From Streptomyces gelaticus (lineage in GTDB: Bacteria > Actinomycetota > Actinomycetes > Streptomycetales > Streptomycetaceae), in the NCBI RefSeq assembly GCF_014649535.1, contig NZ_BMTF01000003.1, positions 372,001 to 436,000 on the forward strand: DNA of 64,000 nt. The letters run 5' to 3'. Under the pieces are notes generated by a model. That model was not told the origin of the DNA, ran no database searches, and saw only the letters and a program-made list of their open reading frames with translations. Position numbers and translations under genes: made by a program. Below, in pieces: positions 1 to 8,185 of this stretch (within the stretch, counting starts at the first letter, position 1; the number at the start of each line of letters is the position of its first letter).

Positions 1-223
1 ACCAGGCGCTCATCCGGTACTCGGCAGGCGGTCCGGGCCAGGCGGCCGGATCCGCGAGCAGCTCCCGGGCCGGACGGCCGCAGGCCCGGTCGGCGGGCAG
101 CGCGAACAGCTCCTCCGCCGCGGGGGTCCAGCCGATGATCAGTCCGTCCGCATCGAGCAGGGCACCGGCCGCGCTGTCCGCGAACGGGAGCCCGTTGTGC
201 CCGGGTGCGCCCGGGAGGGTCAT
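1..223 (-). CDS. PAS-domain protein, N-terminal fragment (cut by window edge)
   Basis: The reverse strand reads through from the left edge to an ATG at 223, giving about 74 residues. They include a sensor-like segment (AAGALLDADGLIIGWTPAAE) of the kind that opens a PAS domain. In Streptomyces such N-termini often belong to PAS/GAF/SpoIIE-type phosphatases or other signalling proteins, but the output domain lies outside the window, so the class is unknown. The start is uncertain: ATG at 223 has GAGG 8 nt upstream, while an in-frame GTG at 232 has GAGGGGG 11 nt upstream. It is transcribed divergently from the metallophosphoesterase at 426. Confidence 0.6.
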   Translation of the reverse strand, partial: MTLPGAPGHNGLPFADSAAGALLDADGLIIGWTPAAEELFALPADRACGRPARELLADPAAWPGPPAEYRMSAW

Positions 224-425
224 GCCGTCCACCTCGTTCTCAGCCCCCTCTCCCGGCCCTGCCGGCGGTCCCGCGCCGCGGCCACGGACGCCTCCATCAT
301 CCCCCTGCTCGTCCCGGCCGCCAGTTCCGGAGAGGCGGTTCCGGGACCCGATTCGGGCCGTCACCGACCGGGACGGTCCGCGGTGAGGCACTATTTCGTT
401 CAGTCAACCCGGGGGAAGGTTCCGC

Positions 426-1355
426 ATGCCCGATCGCACCGATGCAAGCGCAGGCGCTCTGCTGGCAGTGAGCGACCTTCATGCGGGGATCGCGGACAAC
501 CGCCCCGTCGTCGAGTCCCTGCGGCCCGGTTCGGACGAGGACTGGCTGATCGTCGCCGGTGATGTCGCGGAGCGGATGGCGGACGTGGAGTGGGCGTTGC
601 GGCTGCTCGCGGACCGCTTCAGCAAGGTCGTCTGGGCCCCGGGGAACCATGAGTTGTGGACGCCCGAGCGCGATCCGGTCCGGCTGCGGGGCCAGGAGCG
701 GTACGAGCACCTGGTCGAGCTGTGCCGGAGCCTCGGGGTGAGCACTCCGCAGGACCCGTACCCCGTGTGGTCCGGCCCCGGCGGGCCGGTGGCCGTGGCG
801 CCCGTGTTCGTGCTGTACGACTACAGCTTCCGGGCGCCGGGCACCACGACCAAGGAGGAGTCCCTGGAGTACGCGCGCCGGACGGGGGTGGTGTGCACCG
901 ACGAGTTCCTGCTGCACCCCGACCCGTACCCGAGCCGCGACGCCTGGTGCCGGGCGCGGGTGGCGGAGACCGAACGGCGCCTGGCGGCCCACGATCCAGG
1001 GATCCCGCTGGTCATCGCCGGCCACTGGCCACTGGTGCGCGAACCGATGGACGTCCTGTGGTACCCCGAGTTCGCCCAGTGGTGCGGTACGCAGCTCACC
1101 GCCGACTGGCACCGGCGCTTCAACGTCGCGGCCATGGTCTACGGCCATCTGCACATACCCCGTACGACCTGGTACGACGGAGTGCGCTTCGAGGAGGTCT
1201 CCATCGGTTACCCGAGGGAGTGGCGCAAGCGGGGCCACCCCAGGGGTCTGCTGCGGCAGATCCTTCCGTACGACTGCGAGGGCGACGGCGAGGGCGACGA
1301 CCGGGGCGACGGTGCCGGCCGGGAGGGGTCCGTCAGCGGTGGCCCGGCACATTGA
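426..1355 (+). CDS. Calcineurin-like metallophosphoesterase
   Basis: A cytosolic hydrolase of the binuclear-metal phosphoesterase superfamily, 309 residues; the substrate cannot be read from sequence. Metal-binding motifs are in family order: SDLHAG (residues 17-22), GDVAE near 44, GNHELW near 73, GHWP near 200 and YGHLHIP near 239. There is no signal peptide or membrane segment. The ATG is preceded by GGAAGG with 6 nt spacing. The last 25 residues are a Gly/Asp-rich tail after the conserved core. A second short coding-like frame (1339-1407) overlaps the stop, so the C-terminus may have been altered by a frameshift. Divergent from the PAS protein; 88 nt separate it from the convergent glycosyltransferase. 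Confidence 0.85.
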   Translation: MPDRTDASAGALLAVSDLHAGIADNRPVVESLRPGSDEDWLIVAGDVAERMADVEWALRLLADRFSKVVWAPGNHELWTPERDPVRLRGQERYEHLVELCRSLGVSTPQDPYPVWSGPGGPVAVAPVFVLYDYSFRAPGTTTKEESLEYARRTGVVCTDEFLLHPDPYPSRDAWCRARVAETERRLAAHDPGIPLVIAGHWPLVREPMDVLWYPEFAQWCGTQLTADWHRRFNVAAMVYGHLHIPRTTWYDGVRFEEVSIGYPREWRKRGHPRGLLRQILPYDCEGDGEGDDRGDGAGREGSVSGGPAH

Positions 1356-1443
1356 CGACGCCTTCCTCCGGGGCGCGGACGAAGAGGCGGCGTACGCGCG
1401 GGACTGACTTCGTGTCACCCGTCGTCGCCGGACCCGGCGCGGA

Positions 1444-2346
1444 TCAGATGACCGGCGGCCGTCCCAGTCTGGTCATCCGCCACACCGTGCGCCAGCGCAT
1501 CGGCTGCCTTCGCCCGCACGGGGTACGGACGCCCTCGGCGAAGCCGCCGGCCCAGGCACGCAGACCCGTCGCCGAGCGGGTGCGGGCCACGGTGAGCAGG
1601 GTCCAGGTGCCCAGGTAGGCCGGGACCAGGGGGAGGGGCAGGTTCCGGCGGGCCAGCCAGACCCGGTTGCGGGCCGTCATCCGGTAGTAGACGGAGTGCC
1701 TGGCCGGGGAGGTCTTGGGGTGCTGGAGCAGCAGATCGGGCTCGTAAAGGATCTTCCAGCCCGCGTCGAGCGCCCGCCAGGACAGGTCCGTCTCCTCGTG
1801 CGTGAAGAAGAACTCGGCGGGCCAGGGCCCCGTCTGGGCGAGCATCTTCATGGAGAAGGCGTGGCCCCCGCCCAGGAACGCGGTGACCGGTCCGCGCCGC
1901 ATCGGGTCGCCGGCCCGCAGACGCGGTACGTGACGGCGCTGGGTCTCGCCGTGCTCGTCGGCGATCCGGAAGCCGACGATGCCGAGCCGCGGATCGGCGG
2001 CGAACAGCTCCCGGACCTTGCGGAACACCCCGTCGTCGACCAGGAGTCCGTCGTCGTCGAGCTCGATGACGACGTCCACGTCGCCGAACTCCGCCAGCTT
2101 CGCGAGCGCGACGTTGCGGCCCCCGGGGCAGCCCAGGTTCTCCGGCAGTTCGATCGTCGTCACACCGCCGGACAGGTCGGACAGGCCGGGAAACGCGGAG
2201 AAGTCCGGGAGGGGCGATCCGTTGCCCACGACGACGAGGCGGGCCGGGCGGACGTCCTGCCCGGCCACCGAGGCCAGCAGGGCCTCGACCTCCTGCGGGC
2301 GATCGCCCATGGTGACGATGGAAACGGCGATGCGCGGTTCGGACAC
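1444..2346 (-). CDS. Family 2 glycosyltransferase
   Basis: A 300-residue GT-A fold glycosyltransferase transferring a sugar from a nucleotide-sugar donor to an unknown acceptor. The N-terminus has the GT2 opening strand (RIAVSIVTMGDRP), then ENLGCPGGRNVAL near residue 68 and the metal/nucleotide-binding ELDDDG near 94; FFTHEETDLSWRA near 180 matches the usual acceptor-side ED motif. There is no clear membrane span, so it is probably cytosolic or peripheral. The start is GTG with AGGAG and an 8-nt spacer. A -10-like TACGAT lies on the coding strand at 2386-2381. Similar Streptomyces genes serve cell-surface glycans or secondary metabolism, but no partner gene is adjacent. Confidence 0.82.
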   Translation of the reverse strand: MSEPRIAVSIVTMGDRPQEVEALLASVAGQDVRPARLVVVGNGSPLPDFSAFPGLSDLSGGVTTIELPENLGCPGGRNVALAKLAEFGDVDVVIELDDDGLLVDDGVFRKVRELFAADPRLGIVGFRIADEHGETQRRHVPRLRAGDPMRRGPVTAFLGGGHAFSMKMLAQTGPWPAEFFFTHEETDLSWRALDAGWKILYEPDLLLQHPKTSPARHSVYYRMTARNRVWLARRNLPLPLVPAYLGTWTLLTVARTRSATGLRAWAGGFAEGVRTPCGRRQPMRWRTVWRMTRLGRPPVI

Positions 2347-2411
2347 GGTCGGTACTCCTGGTCTCGCTGCGGTGCCCGTGATCGTAGCCCCAAGCGATGG
2401 TCGCCCGTTGT

Positions 2412-2840
2412 TCAGCCACCCGTTGCCGCCCCGCCATGCCCCGTGGTCCTCGTTCGGGGCGCGGTGCCGGGGGCCTGCCGGGACGGGGCGAGCGGGGAGC
2501 GCGGACGCGTCGCGACGCGTCGTACATGCCGGTCGAAGACGGCCGCCGCGTCGGGGGTGAGGGTGCGCAGCGCGACCATCGCCGTCACGATGACGTCGCA
2601 GAGCTCGGCCTCCACGTCCTGCCAGGAGTGGGTGGTGCCCTTGCGCGGGTTCTGGCCGGTCGCCCCGATGACCGCCTGGGCGACCTCGCCCACCTCCTCC
2701 GACAGCTTCAGCATCCGCAGCAGCAGATCCTGCTCGGGCGGGATGCCGGTCTCCGCGTCGAGCCAGCCGTGCAGCTGGTCGATCGTCCTCCAGGTGCCGC
2801 GGTCCTGGTCCTCGTGGCCGGGGGTGTTCTGCTGGTCCAT
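2412..2840 (-). CDS. MazG-like nucleotide pyrophosphohydrolase
   Basis: A 142-residue protein with a MazG-type all-alpha NTP pyrophosphatase core in its first 110 residues. The metal-binding signature is visible as KLSEEVGEVAQAV (about residues 44-56) followed by the second-helix motif ELCDVIVTAMVA (about 79-90). Family members hydrolyse (d)NTPs to NMP and PPi and cleanse the nucleotide pool. The last 35 residues are Arg/Pro/Thr-rich, unlike the domain, and look disordered. No strong ribosome binding site precedes the ATG; a CAGGCT hexamer 7 nt upstream could be a variant -10 box of a leaderless transcript. It follows the SDR gene on the same strand at 133 bp, so it may have its own promoter. 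Confidence 0.78.
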   Translation of the reverse strand: MDQQNTPGHEDQDRGTWRTIDQLHGWLDAETGIPPEQDLLLRMLKLSEEVGEVAQAVIGATGQNPRKGTTHSWQDVEAELCDVIVTAMVALRTLTPDAAAVFDRHVRRVATRPRSPLAPSRQAPGTAPRTRTTGHGGAATGG

Positions 2841-2973
2841 GGTGCTCAGCCTGCCAGGCCCCGATCCGGACGAAAGGCCCCGGCCGTGACCGGCCGGCCG
2901 GTCACGGCGGCGCGGCGGCGCCCCGGCGCACGGGGTGGCCGCCCGCGCCGGGTGCTGGTCGGGGTGCTTCCCG

Positions 2974-3747
2974 TCAGCCGCGCCCCACGTACGGCATCGC
3001 CGTCGCCAGGACCGTCGCGAACTGCATGTTCGCCTCCAGCGGCAGCTCCGCCATGTGGAGCACCGTCCGGGCCACGTCCGCCGCCGCCATCACCGGCTCG
3101 ACCGCGAGTTCGCCGTTGGCCTGGAGGACGCCGGTCCGCATCTGCTCGGTCATGTCCGTGGCCGCGTTGCCGATGTCGATCTGCCCGCAGGCGATCCGGT
3201 ACGGGCGCCCGTCCAGCGAGAGCGACTTCGTCAGCCCCGTCATGGCGTGCTTGGTCGTGGTGTACGCGACCGAGTGGGGGCGCGGCGCGTGGGCCGAGAC
3301 CGAGCCGTTGTTGATGATCCGGCCGCCCTGCGGGTCCTGGTCCTTCATCAGCCGGAACGCCGCCCGGGCGCACAGGAACGCGCCCGTCACGTTCACGTCC
3401 ACCACCGAGCGCCAGTCCGCCACCGAGAGGTCCTCCACCGGGACGGAACGCGGGCCGAACGTACCAGCGTTGTTGAAGAGCAGGCCGAGGTGGCCGAAGC
3501 ACTCCCGTACCGAGGAGAAGAGTGCGCTCACGTCCTCCGGGCGGGACACATCGGCGGGGACGGTGATCACCCGGGCGTTCTCCCCGGCCAACGCGGCGGT
3601 CTCGGCGAGGGGTTCCGGACGCCGTCCCGCGAGCGCCACCGACCAGCCGGCGCCGGTCAGGGCGAGCGCCACCGCGCGGCCGATTCCGGAACCCGCACCC
3701 GTCACCACCGCCGTCTTCGCAGCGGAATCCAACAGTTTGTCGCTCAT
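2974..3747 (-). CDS. Short-chain dehydrogenase/reductase
   Basis: A classical SDR of 257 residues. The NAD(P)-binding [10 protein letters not shown] is at residues 16-25, NNAGTFG near 91, the catalytic Ser in NGSVSAH near 147, and the YTTTK catalytic Tyr-Lys pair near 162. The length is typical of classical SDRs. Substrate and cofactor preference are not evident; the Arg residues after the Gly-rich loop (GRRPEP) suggest NADPH. The ATG is preceded at 8 nt by TACGCT, a possible -10 box of a leaderless mRNA, and no convincing Shine-Dalgarno is seen. It is divergent from the phoD-like gene. Confidence 0.88.
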   Translation of the reverse strand: MSDKLLDSAAKTAVVTGAGSGIGRAVALALTGAGWSVALAGRRPEPLAETAALAGENARVITVPADVSRPEDVSALFSSVRECFGHLGLLFNNAGTFGPRSVPVEDLSVADWRSVVDVNVTGAFLCARAAFRLMKDQDPQGGRIINNGSVSAHAPRPHSVAYTTTKHAMTGLTKSLSLDGRPYRIACGQIDIGNAATDMTEQMRTGVLQANGELAVEPVMAAADVARTVLHMAELPLEANMQFATVLATAMPYVGRG

Positions 3748-3828
3748 GGGGCCGCAGCGTACGCCCCGCCCTCCCTCCCGGGATGCGCGTGAGGCCGCAT
3801 GGGCTCAAGGCGGCCCAGAGGGCGGCGT

Positions 3829-3846
3829 GTTCACGCTCCGGTCGGC
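3829..3846 (+). promoter_or_regulatory. Possible weak PHO box upstream of the phoD-like gene
   Basis: GTTCACG at 3829 is followed exactly 11 nt later by GGTCGGC, the spacing of PhoP direct-repeat units (consensus GTTCACC). The first unit matches 6 of 7 and the second only 4 of 7. The site is 185 bp upstream of a phosphatase gene, where PhoP control would make sense, but the match is poor. Confidence 0.25.
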
Positions 3847-4013
3847 CGGCGAAAGCGATCGTCGCCCCGTCGTGGATGCGCGTTTTGTCCCCGCGAACGC
3901 ATTGCTGCCGCATTCCTCATCCCCGCGACGCCCGAGCGACGCGAACACGACAGCCGCTCGATGCGCTGAGCCGGTGGACTGCCCGCGTACACCACCAGCC
4001 AGGGGAGGGCCAG

Positions 4014-5642
4014 ATGACAGAATCGTCGTACCGGCAGGAGATGCGCGCCGCCGCCAAGCAGGTCGGGCGCCGCCGCTTCCTCACCGTCACCGGCGCAGCC
4101 GCCGCGCTCGCCTTCTCGGTCAACCTGCCCGTCGCGGGCACCGCGAGCGCCGCCGAGCTGGACGCCAGGAAGATCGGCGACGACCCGTTCACCCTTGGCG
4201 TCGCCTCCGGCGACCCGCTTCCCGACTCGGTCCTGCTGTGGACGAGACTCGCACCGCGCCCCTACGAGCCCGGCAGCGGACTGCCCCGGGCCCGGGTGCA
4301 GGTGCGCTGGGAGCTCGCCCGCGACGAGCGTTTCTCCCGTGTCGTACGGCGCGGATCGGCCACCGCCCACCCGGAGTTCGACCACAGCGTCCACGTCGAG
4401 GTCAAGGGCCTCGAAGCCGACCGGGTCTTCTACTACCGCTTCCGCACCGGAACGTGGACCAGCCCCGTCGGCCGGACCCGCACCGCCCCCGCCCCCGGTG
4501 CCCGCAACAGCTCGCTGAGCCTGGCCGCCGTCTCCTGCCAGGCGTACCACGACGGCTACTTCACCGCGTACAAGCACCTCGCCCAGGAGGACGTCGACGT
4601 CGTCTTCCACCTCGGCGACTACCTCTACGAGTACGCCGTCAACGCGACCGGCGGAGCCCGCAACCACACCGACCGCAGGCTCCCCGCCCACTTCAACCGG
4701 GAGACGGTCACGCTGGAGGACTACCGGCTGCGGTACGCCCTCTACAAGTCCGACCCCGATCTGTGCGCCGCCCACGCCGCACACCCCTTCGTCGTCACCT
4801 GGGACGACCACGAGACCGAGAACAACTACGCGGGCGACACCCCCGAGAACGACGTCCCGCCCGAGGAGTTCCTGCTGCGCCGCGCCGCCGCGTACCGAGC
4901 GTACTGGGAGAACCAGCCGCTGCGTGTTCCGCAGCGCCCCATCGGACCGGACATGAAGCTCTACCGGCGCCTGCGGTTCGGCCGGCTCGCCCAGTTCGAC
5001 ATCCTCGACACCCGCCAGTACCGCAGCGACCAGGCCTACGGCGACGGCTGGCAGACGCCCGGACCGGAGTCCCAGGACCCGTCGCGCACCATGACCGGTG
5101 CCGCCCAGGAGCGCTGGCTGATCGACGGCTGGCACGCCTCGCAGGCCACCTGGAACGTCGTGCCGCAGCAGGTCACCTTCGCCCAGCGGCGCGATGTGCC
5201 CACCGATGCCTTCAAGTTGTCCATGGACGCGTGGGACGGCTACCCCGCCTCCCGCAGCCGCGTCCTGAAGGGCGCCGAGGCCGCCGGGGCCGACAACCTG
5301 ATGGTGCTGACCGGCGATGTGCACGTCGGCTACGCCTTCGACCTGAAGAAGGACTTCGACGACCCCTCGTCCCGCACCGTCGGCACGGAGATCGTCGCCA
5401 CCTCCATCACCAGCGGCAAGGACGGCTCGGACAGGCCCGGCAGCTGGAACAACCAGATGCAGGCCAACCCGCACATGAAGTTCTTCAACGGCCGGCGCGG
5501 ATACGCCGTCGTCACGCTGGGCCGCGAGCAGGCGCGCGCCGACTACCGCACGGTGTCCGCCGTCACCACGCCCGGCGCACCCCTCGCGACGGCCGCGTCG
5601 TTCGTCACCGAGGTCGGGAACCAGGGCCTCACGCCTGCGTGA
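4014..5642 (+). CDS. phoD: PhoD-like alkaline phosphatase/phosphodiesterase, Tat-exported
   Basis: A 542-residue secreted phosphohydrolase. The twin-arginine signal GRRRFLTVTGAAAALAFS (residues 17-34) ends near the ASAAE cleavage site, so it is exported folded by Tat. An N-terminal PhoD_N domain (SGDPLPDSVLLWTRLAP near 64) is followed by the metallophosphatase domain with HLGDYLYEY (about 199), TWDDHE (about 262), LDTRQYRSDQ and the GDVHVGYAFD metal ligands (about 432). PhoD enzymes use Fe/Ca centres to release phosphate from mono- and diesters, including teichoic acids. The ATG at 4014 has GGGGAGG at 5 nt; an open frame further upstream lacks a signal. It stands alone and converges on the Gfo/Idh gene. 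Confidence 0.92.
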   Translation: MTESSYRQEMRAAAKQVGRRRFLTVTGAAAALAFSVNLPVAGTASAAELDARKIGDDPFTLGVASGDPLPDSVLLWTRLAPRPYEPGSGLPRARVQVRWELARDERFSRVVRRGSATAHPEFDHSVHVEVKGLEADRVFYYRFRTGTWTSPVGRTRTAPAPGARNSSLSLAAVSCQAYHDGYFTAYKHLAQEDVDVVFHLGDYLYEYAVNATGGARNHTDRRLPAHFNRETVTLEDYRLRYALYKSDPDLCAAHAAHPFVVTWDDHETENNYAGDTPENDVPPEEFLLRRAAAYRAYWENQPLRVPQRPIGPDMKLYRRLRFGRLAQFDILDTRQYRSDQAYGDGWQTPGPESQDPSRTMTGAAQERWLIDGWHASQATWNVVPQQVTFAQRRDVPTDAFKLSMDAWDGYPASRSRVLKGAEAAGADNLMVLTGDVHVGYAFDLKKDFDDPSSRTVGTEIVATSITSGKDGSDRPGSWNNQMQANPHMKFFNGRRGYAVVTLGREQARADYRTVSAVTTPGAPLATAASFVTEVGNQGLTPA

Positions 5643-5663
5643 GGCCCCTCCCGGACGGCCCGG

Positions 5664-6704
5664 TCAGTCGAGGTCGTCGGCCGGGTAGCGGACGCCGATG
5701 CGGTCACGTACCGCGTCGAGCGTCCGCATCACGGCGAGCGAACCGTCCAGCGGCACCAGCGGCGACTCCGTCTCGCCCGCCCGCAGCGCCCGCACCACCT
5801 CGGCCTGCTCGAACTGCAGGCCGCGCAGCCCCGCCCCGGCCGCCCCGGCGGCTCCGGGGGTTTCGGGGGTTTCGGCGGTGAACTCCTCGGGCTCGTGTCC
5901 GGGCCGGTGCAGCACGAACCGCTCCGGGTAGAAGAAGCCGCGCGGGAACTCGATCCGGCCCTTCGTGCCCGTGACCGCGGCGGTCTGCGGGGTGTCCGCG
6001 ACGATCGAGCAGTTCAGCAGCGCCGAGGCGCCCGCCTCCGACCAGCCCAGCAGCATCGCGGTGTGCAGGTCGACGCCCTCGGGGGAGAGCACCGCGTCGG
6101 CCTGCACCCGGTCCGGCTCACCCAGCAGCAGGTGCGCGAACGACACCGGATAGACCCCGAGGTCCAGCAGCGCGCCGCCGCCCAGCGCCCGGTCGCGCAG
6201 CCGGTGTTCGGGACCGAAGGGCCCCGCGAGCCCGAAGTCGGCCTGCACGGAGCGGATCTCGCCGATGGCGCCGTCCCGCACCAGCTCCGTCATGCGCCGG
6301 ACGACCGGGTTGCAGTACGTCCACATGGCCTCCATCAGGAACAGGCCCCGGTCCCGGGCGAGCTTCACCAGCGCGTCCGCCTCCCGCGCGTTGAGCGTGA
6401 ACGCCTTCTCGCACAGCACGTGCTTCCCGGCCTCCAGGCAGAGCGCCGCCGCTTCCCGGTGCGCCGAGTGCGGCGTCGCGACGTACACCACATCGACCTC
6501 GGCGTCGGCGGCGAGCGCGGCCCAGCTGCCGTACGCCCGGGGTATCCCGAACCGCTCGGCGAACGCCTGCGCCGAGGCATCCGTCCGAGATGCGACGGCC
6601 ACCACTTCCGTGTCCGGCATCGACCGGAGATCCTCGGTGAACGCCGCGGCGATACCGCCGGTCGCCAGGACACCCCACCGCACAGTGCCGCTCATGCCTG
6701 TCAT
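5664..6704 (-). CDS. Gfo/Idh/MocA family oxidoreductase
   Basis: A 346-residue NAD(P)-dependent sugar or cyclitol dehydrogenase-like enzyme. The Rossmann fold opens with RWGVLATGGIAAAF (residues 8-21); ATPHSAH (about 84) and HVLCEKAFTLNAREAD (about 102) carry the catalytic Lys. The C-terminal alpha/beta domain contains GGGALLDLGVYP (about 174), where the Asp is usually near the substrate. The dimeric dihydrodiol dehydrogenase/glucose-fructose oxidoreductase branch is most similar in layout; the substrate is unknown. Start ATG 6704 has GGGGAG with a short spacer; an alternative ATG follows three codons later. Divergent from the Bcr/CflA exporter 77 bp away, so a shared regulatory region is possible. 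Confidence 0.88.
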   Translation of the reverse strand: MTGMSGTVRWGVLATGGIAAAFTEDLRSMPDTEVVAVASRTDASAQAFAERFGIPRAYGSWAALAADAEVDVVYVATPHSAHREAAALCLEAGKHVLCEKAFTLNAREADALVKLARDRGLFLMEAMWTYCNPVVRRMTELVRDGAIGEIRSVQADFGLAGPFGPEHRLRDRALGGGALLDLGVYPVSFAHLLLGEPDRVQADAVLSPEGVDLHTAMLLGWSEAGASALLNCSIVADTPQTAAVTGTKGRIEFPRGFFYPERFVLHRPGHEPEEFTAETPETPGAAGAAGAGLRGLQFEQAEVVRALRAGETESPLVPLDGSLAVMRTLDAVRDRIGVRYPADDLD

Positions 6705-6781
6705 GCCTGCTCCCCAAGAGGTCTCGACCAGTCCGGCTGAGCTGAGAGCATAGATGCGGATTCAACGACATGGAGATGAGA

Positions 6782-8101
6782 ATGCCGGAGAGCGGCGCAA
6801 GCCGGGCCCAGCAGGAAAGCACACACATACCGACCGCCGGGACCAGGGCCACCGAGCCCGGAACCACCGGCACCCCAGCCCGTCCACCGGCCGTCCCGGC
6901 GGCCCGGCGCACCGGACTTCTCGTCACCCTCGTCCTCGGCGGTCTCACCGCGGTCCCGCCGCTCTCCATGGACATGTACCTGCCCGCGCTGCCCGCGGTC
7001 ACCGAGTCCCTGCACACCCCCGCCGCCACCGTCCAGCTCACCCTCACCGCGTGCCTGACCGGCCTGGCGCTCGGACAGGTCGTCGTCGGACCGCTCAGTG
7101 ACCGGTGGGGCAGGCGCAGGCCGCTGCTCCTCGGCATGATGATCTACGTCCTCGCCACCGCGATGTGCGTCTTCGCACCCACCACCGGGCTTCTCATCGG
7201 CTTCCGCCTGCTCCAGGGCCTGGCCGGTGCGGCGGGCATCGTCATCGCCCGTGCCGTGGTGCGCGACATGTACGACGGCGTGGAGATGGCCAGGTTCTTC
7301 TCCACCCTGATGCTGATCTCCGGCGTCGCGCCGATCGTCGCCCCGCTCATCGGCGGACAGGTGCTGCGGTTCACCGACTGGCGCGGAATCTTCGCCGTCC
7401 TCACCGTCGTCGGCCTCGTGCTCACCCTTGTCGTCTGGAAGTGGCTGGGCGAGACCCTGCCCCCGCAGGACCGGCACGACGGCGGCCTCGGCGACGCGCT
7501 GCGGACCATGCGCGGACTGCTCGCCGACCGGGTCTTCACCGGCTACATGATCGCGGGCAGCCTCGCCTTCGCCGCCCTCTTCTCGTACGTGAGCGCATCG
7601 CCGTTCGTCATGCAGGAGATCTACGGGGCCTCGCCGCAGACCTTCAGCCTGCTCTTCGGCGTCAACTCGGTCGGCATGATCACCGTCGGCCAGATCAACG
7701 GCAAGCTGCTGGTCGGCCGGGTCAGCCTGGACAAGGCGCTCGCCTTCGGGCTCTGCGTCATCACGCTCGCCGCGTTCGCGCTGCTGCTGATGACGACCGG
7801 GGTCTTCGGGGAAGTGGGCCTGGCCCCGGTCGCCGCCGGGCTGTTCGTACTGATGTCGGCGATGGGGATGGCGATGCCGAACACGAACGCGCAGGCCCTG
7901 ATGCGCACGAAGCACGCCGCCGGTTCCGCCTCCGCGCTGCTCGGCACCTCGTCGTTCCTGGTCGGCGCCATCGCCTCACCCCTCGTCGGGATCGCGGGCG
8001 AGGACACGGCCGTCCCGATGGCCGTCGTCCAGCTGGTCTGCGCGGTGCTTGCGATGACCTGCTTCCTCGGGCTGTGCCGGCCCTGGCAGCGGACGACGTG
8101 A
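6782..8101 (+). CDS. MFS multidrug exporter, Bcr/CflA family
   Basis: An inner-membrane H+-antiporter of 439 residues with twelve predicted spans after a hydrophilic Thr/Pro-rich N-terminus of about 40 residues. Family markers are visible: LPALPAVTESL after TM1 (PPLSMDMYLPALP near 60), the A-motif loop GPLSDRWGRRRPLLLG (about 100-115), and RFLQ-type GFRLLQGLAGAAG (about 138). Bcr/CflA proteins export bicyclomycin, chloramphenicol, sulfonamides or cysteine; the substrate here is unknown. ATG 6782 is chosen because GGAG lies 6 nt upstream; in-frame ATGs at 6770 and 6776 lack this. It ends in the strong hairpin at 8144-8176. Confidence 0.87.
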   Translation: MPESGASRAQQESTHIPTAGTRATEPGTTGTPARPPAVPAARRTGLLVTLVLGGLTAVPPLSMDMYLPALPAVTESLHTPAATVQLTLTACLTGLALGQVVVGPLSDRWGRRRPLLLGMMIYVLATAMCVFAPTTGLLIGFRLLQGLAGAAGIVIARAVVRDMYDGVEMARFFSTLMLISGVAPIVAPLIGGQVLRFTDWRGIFAVLTVVGLVLTLVVWKWLGETLPPQDRHDGGLGDALRTMRGLLADRVFTGYMIAGSLAFAALFSYVSASPFVMQEIYGASPQTFSLLFGVNSVGMITVGQINGKLLVGRVSLDKALAFGLCVITLAAFALLLMTTGVFGEVGLAPVAAGLFVLMSAMGMAMPNTNAQALMRTKHAAGSASALLGTSSFLVGAIASPLVGIAGEDTAVPMAVVQLVCAVLAMTCFLGLCRPWQRTT

Positions 8102-8143
8102 CGCGCGCATCGTGACGCGGGTCCTGTGCCGCGGGGCTTGTGG

Positions 8144-8176
8144 CAGGGCGGCGGGGCCGGACCACGGCCCCGCCGC
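8144..8176. terminator. Bidirectional hairpin terminator between convergent genes
   Basis: A perfect 14-bp G/C stem (8144-8157 with 8163-8176) and a 5-nt loop lie between the stops of the exporter and the convergent lipoprotein gene. There is no U-tract, as is usual in Streptomyces. Confidence 0.8.
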
Positions 8177-8185
8177 CCCGCGCCG

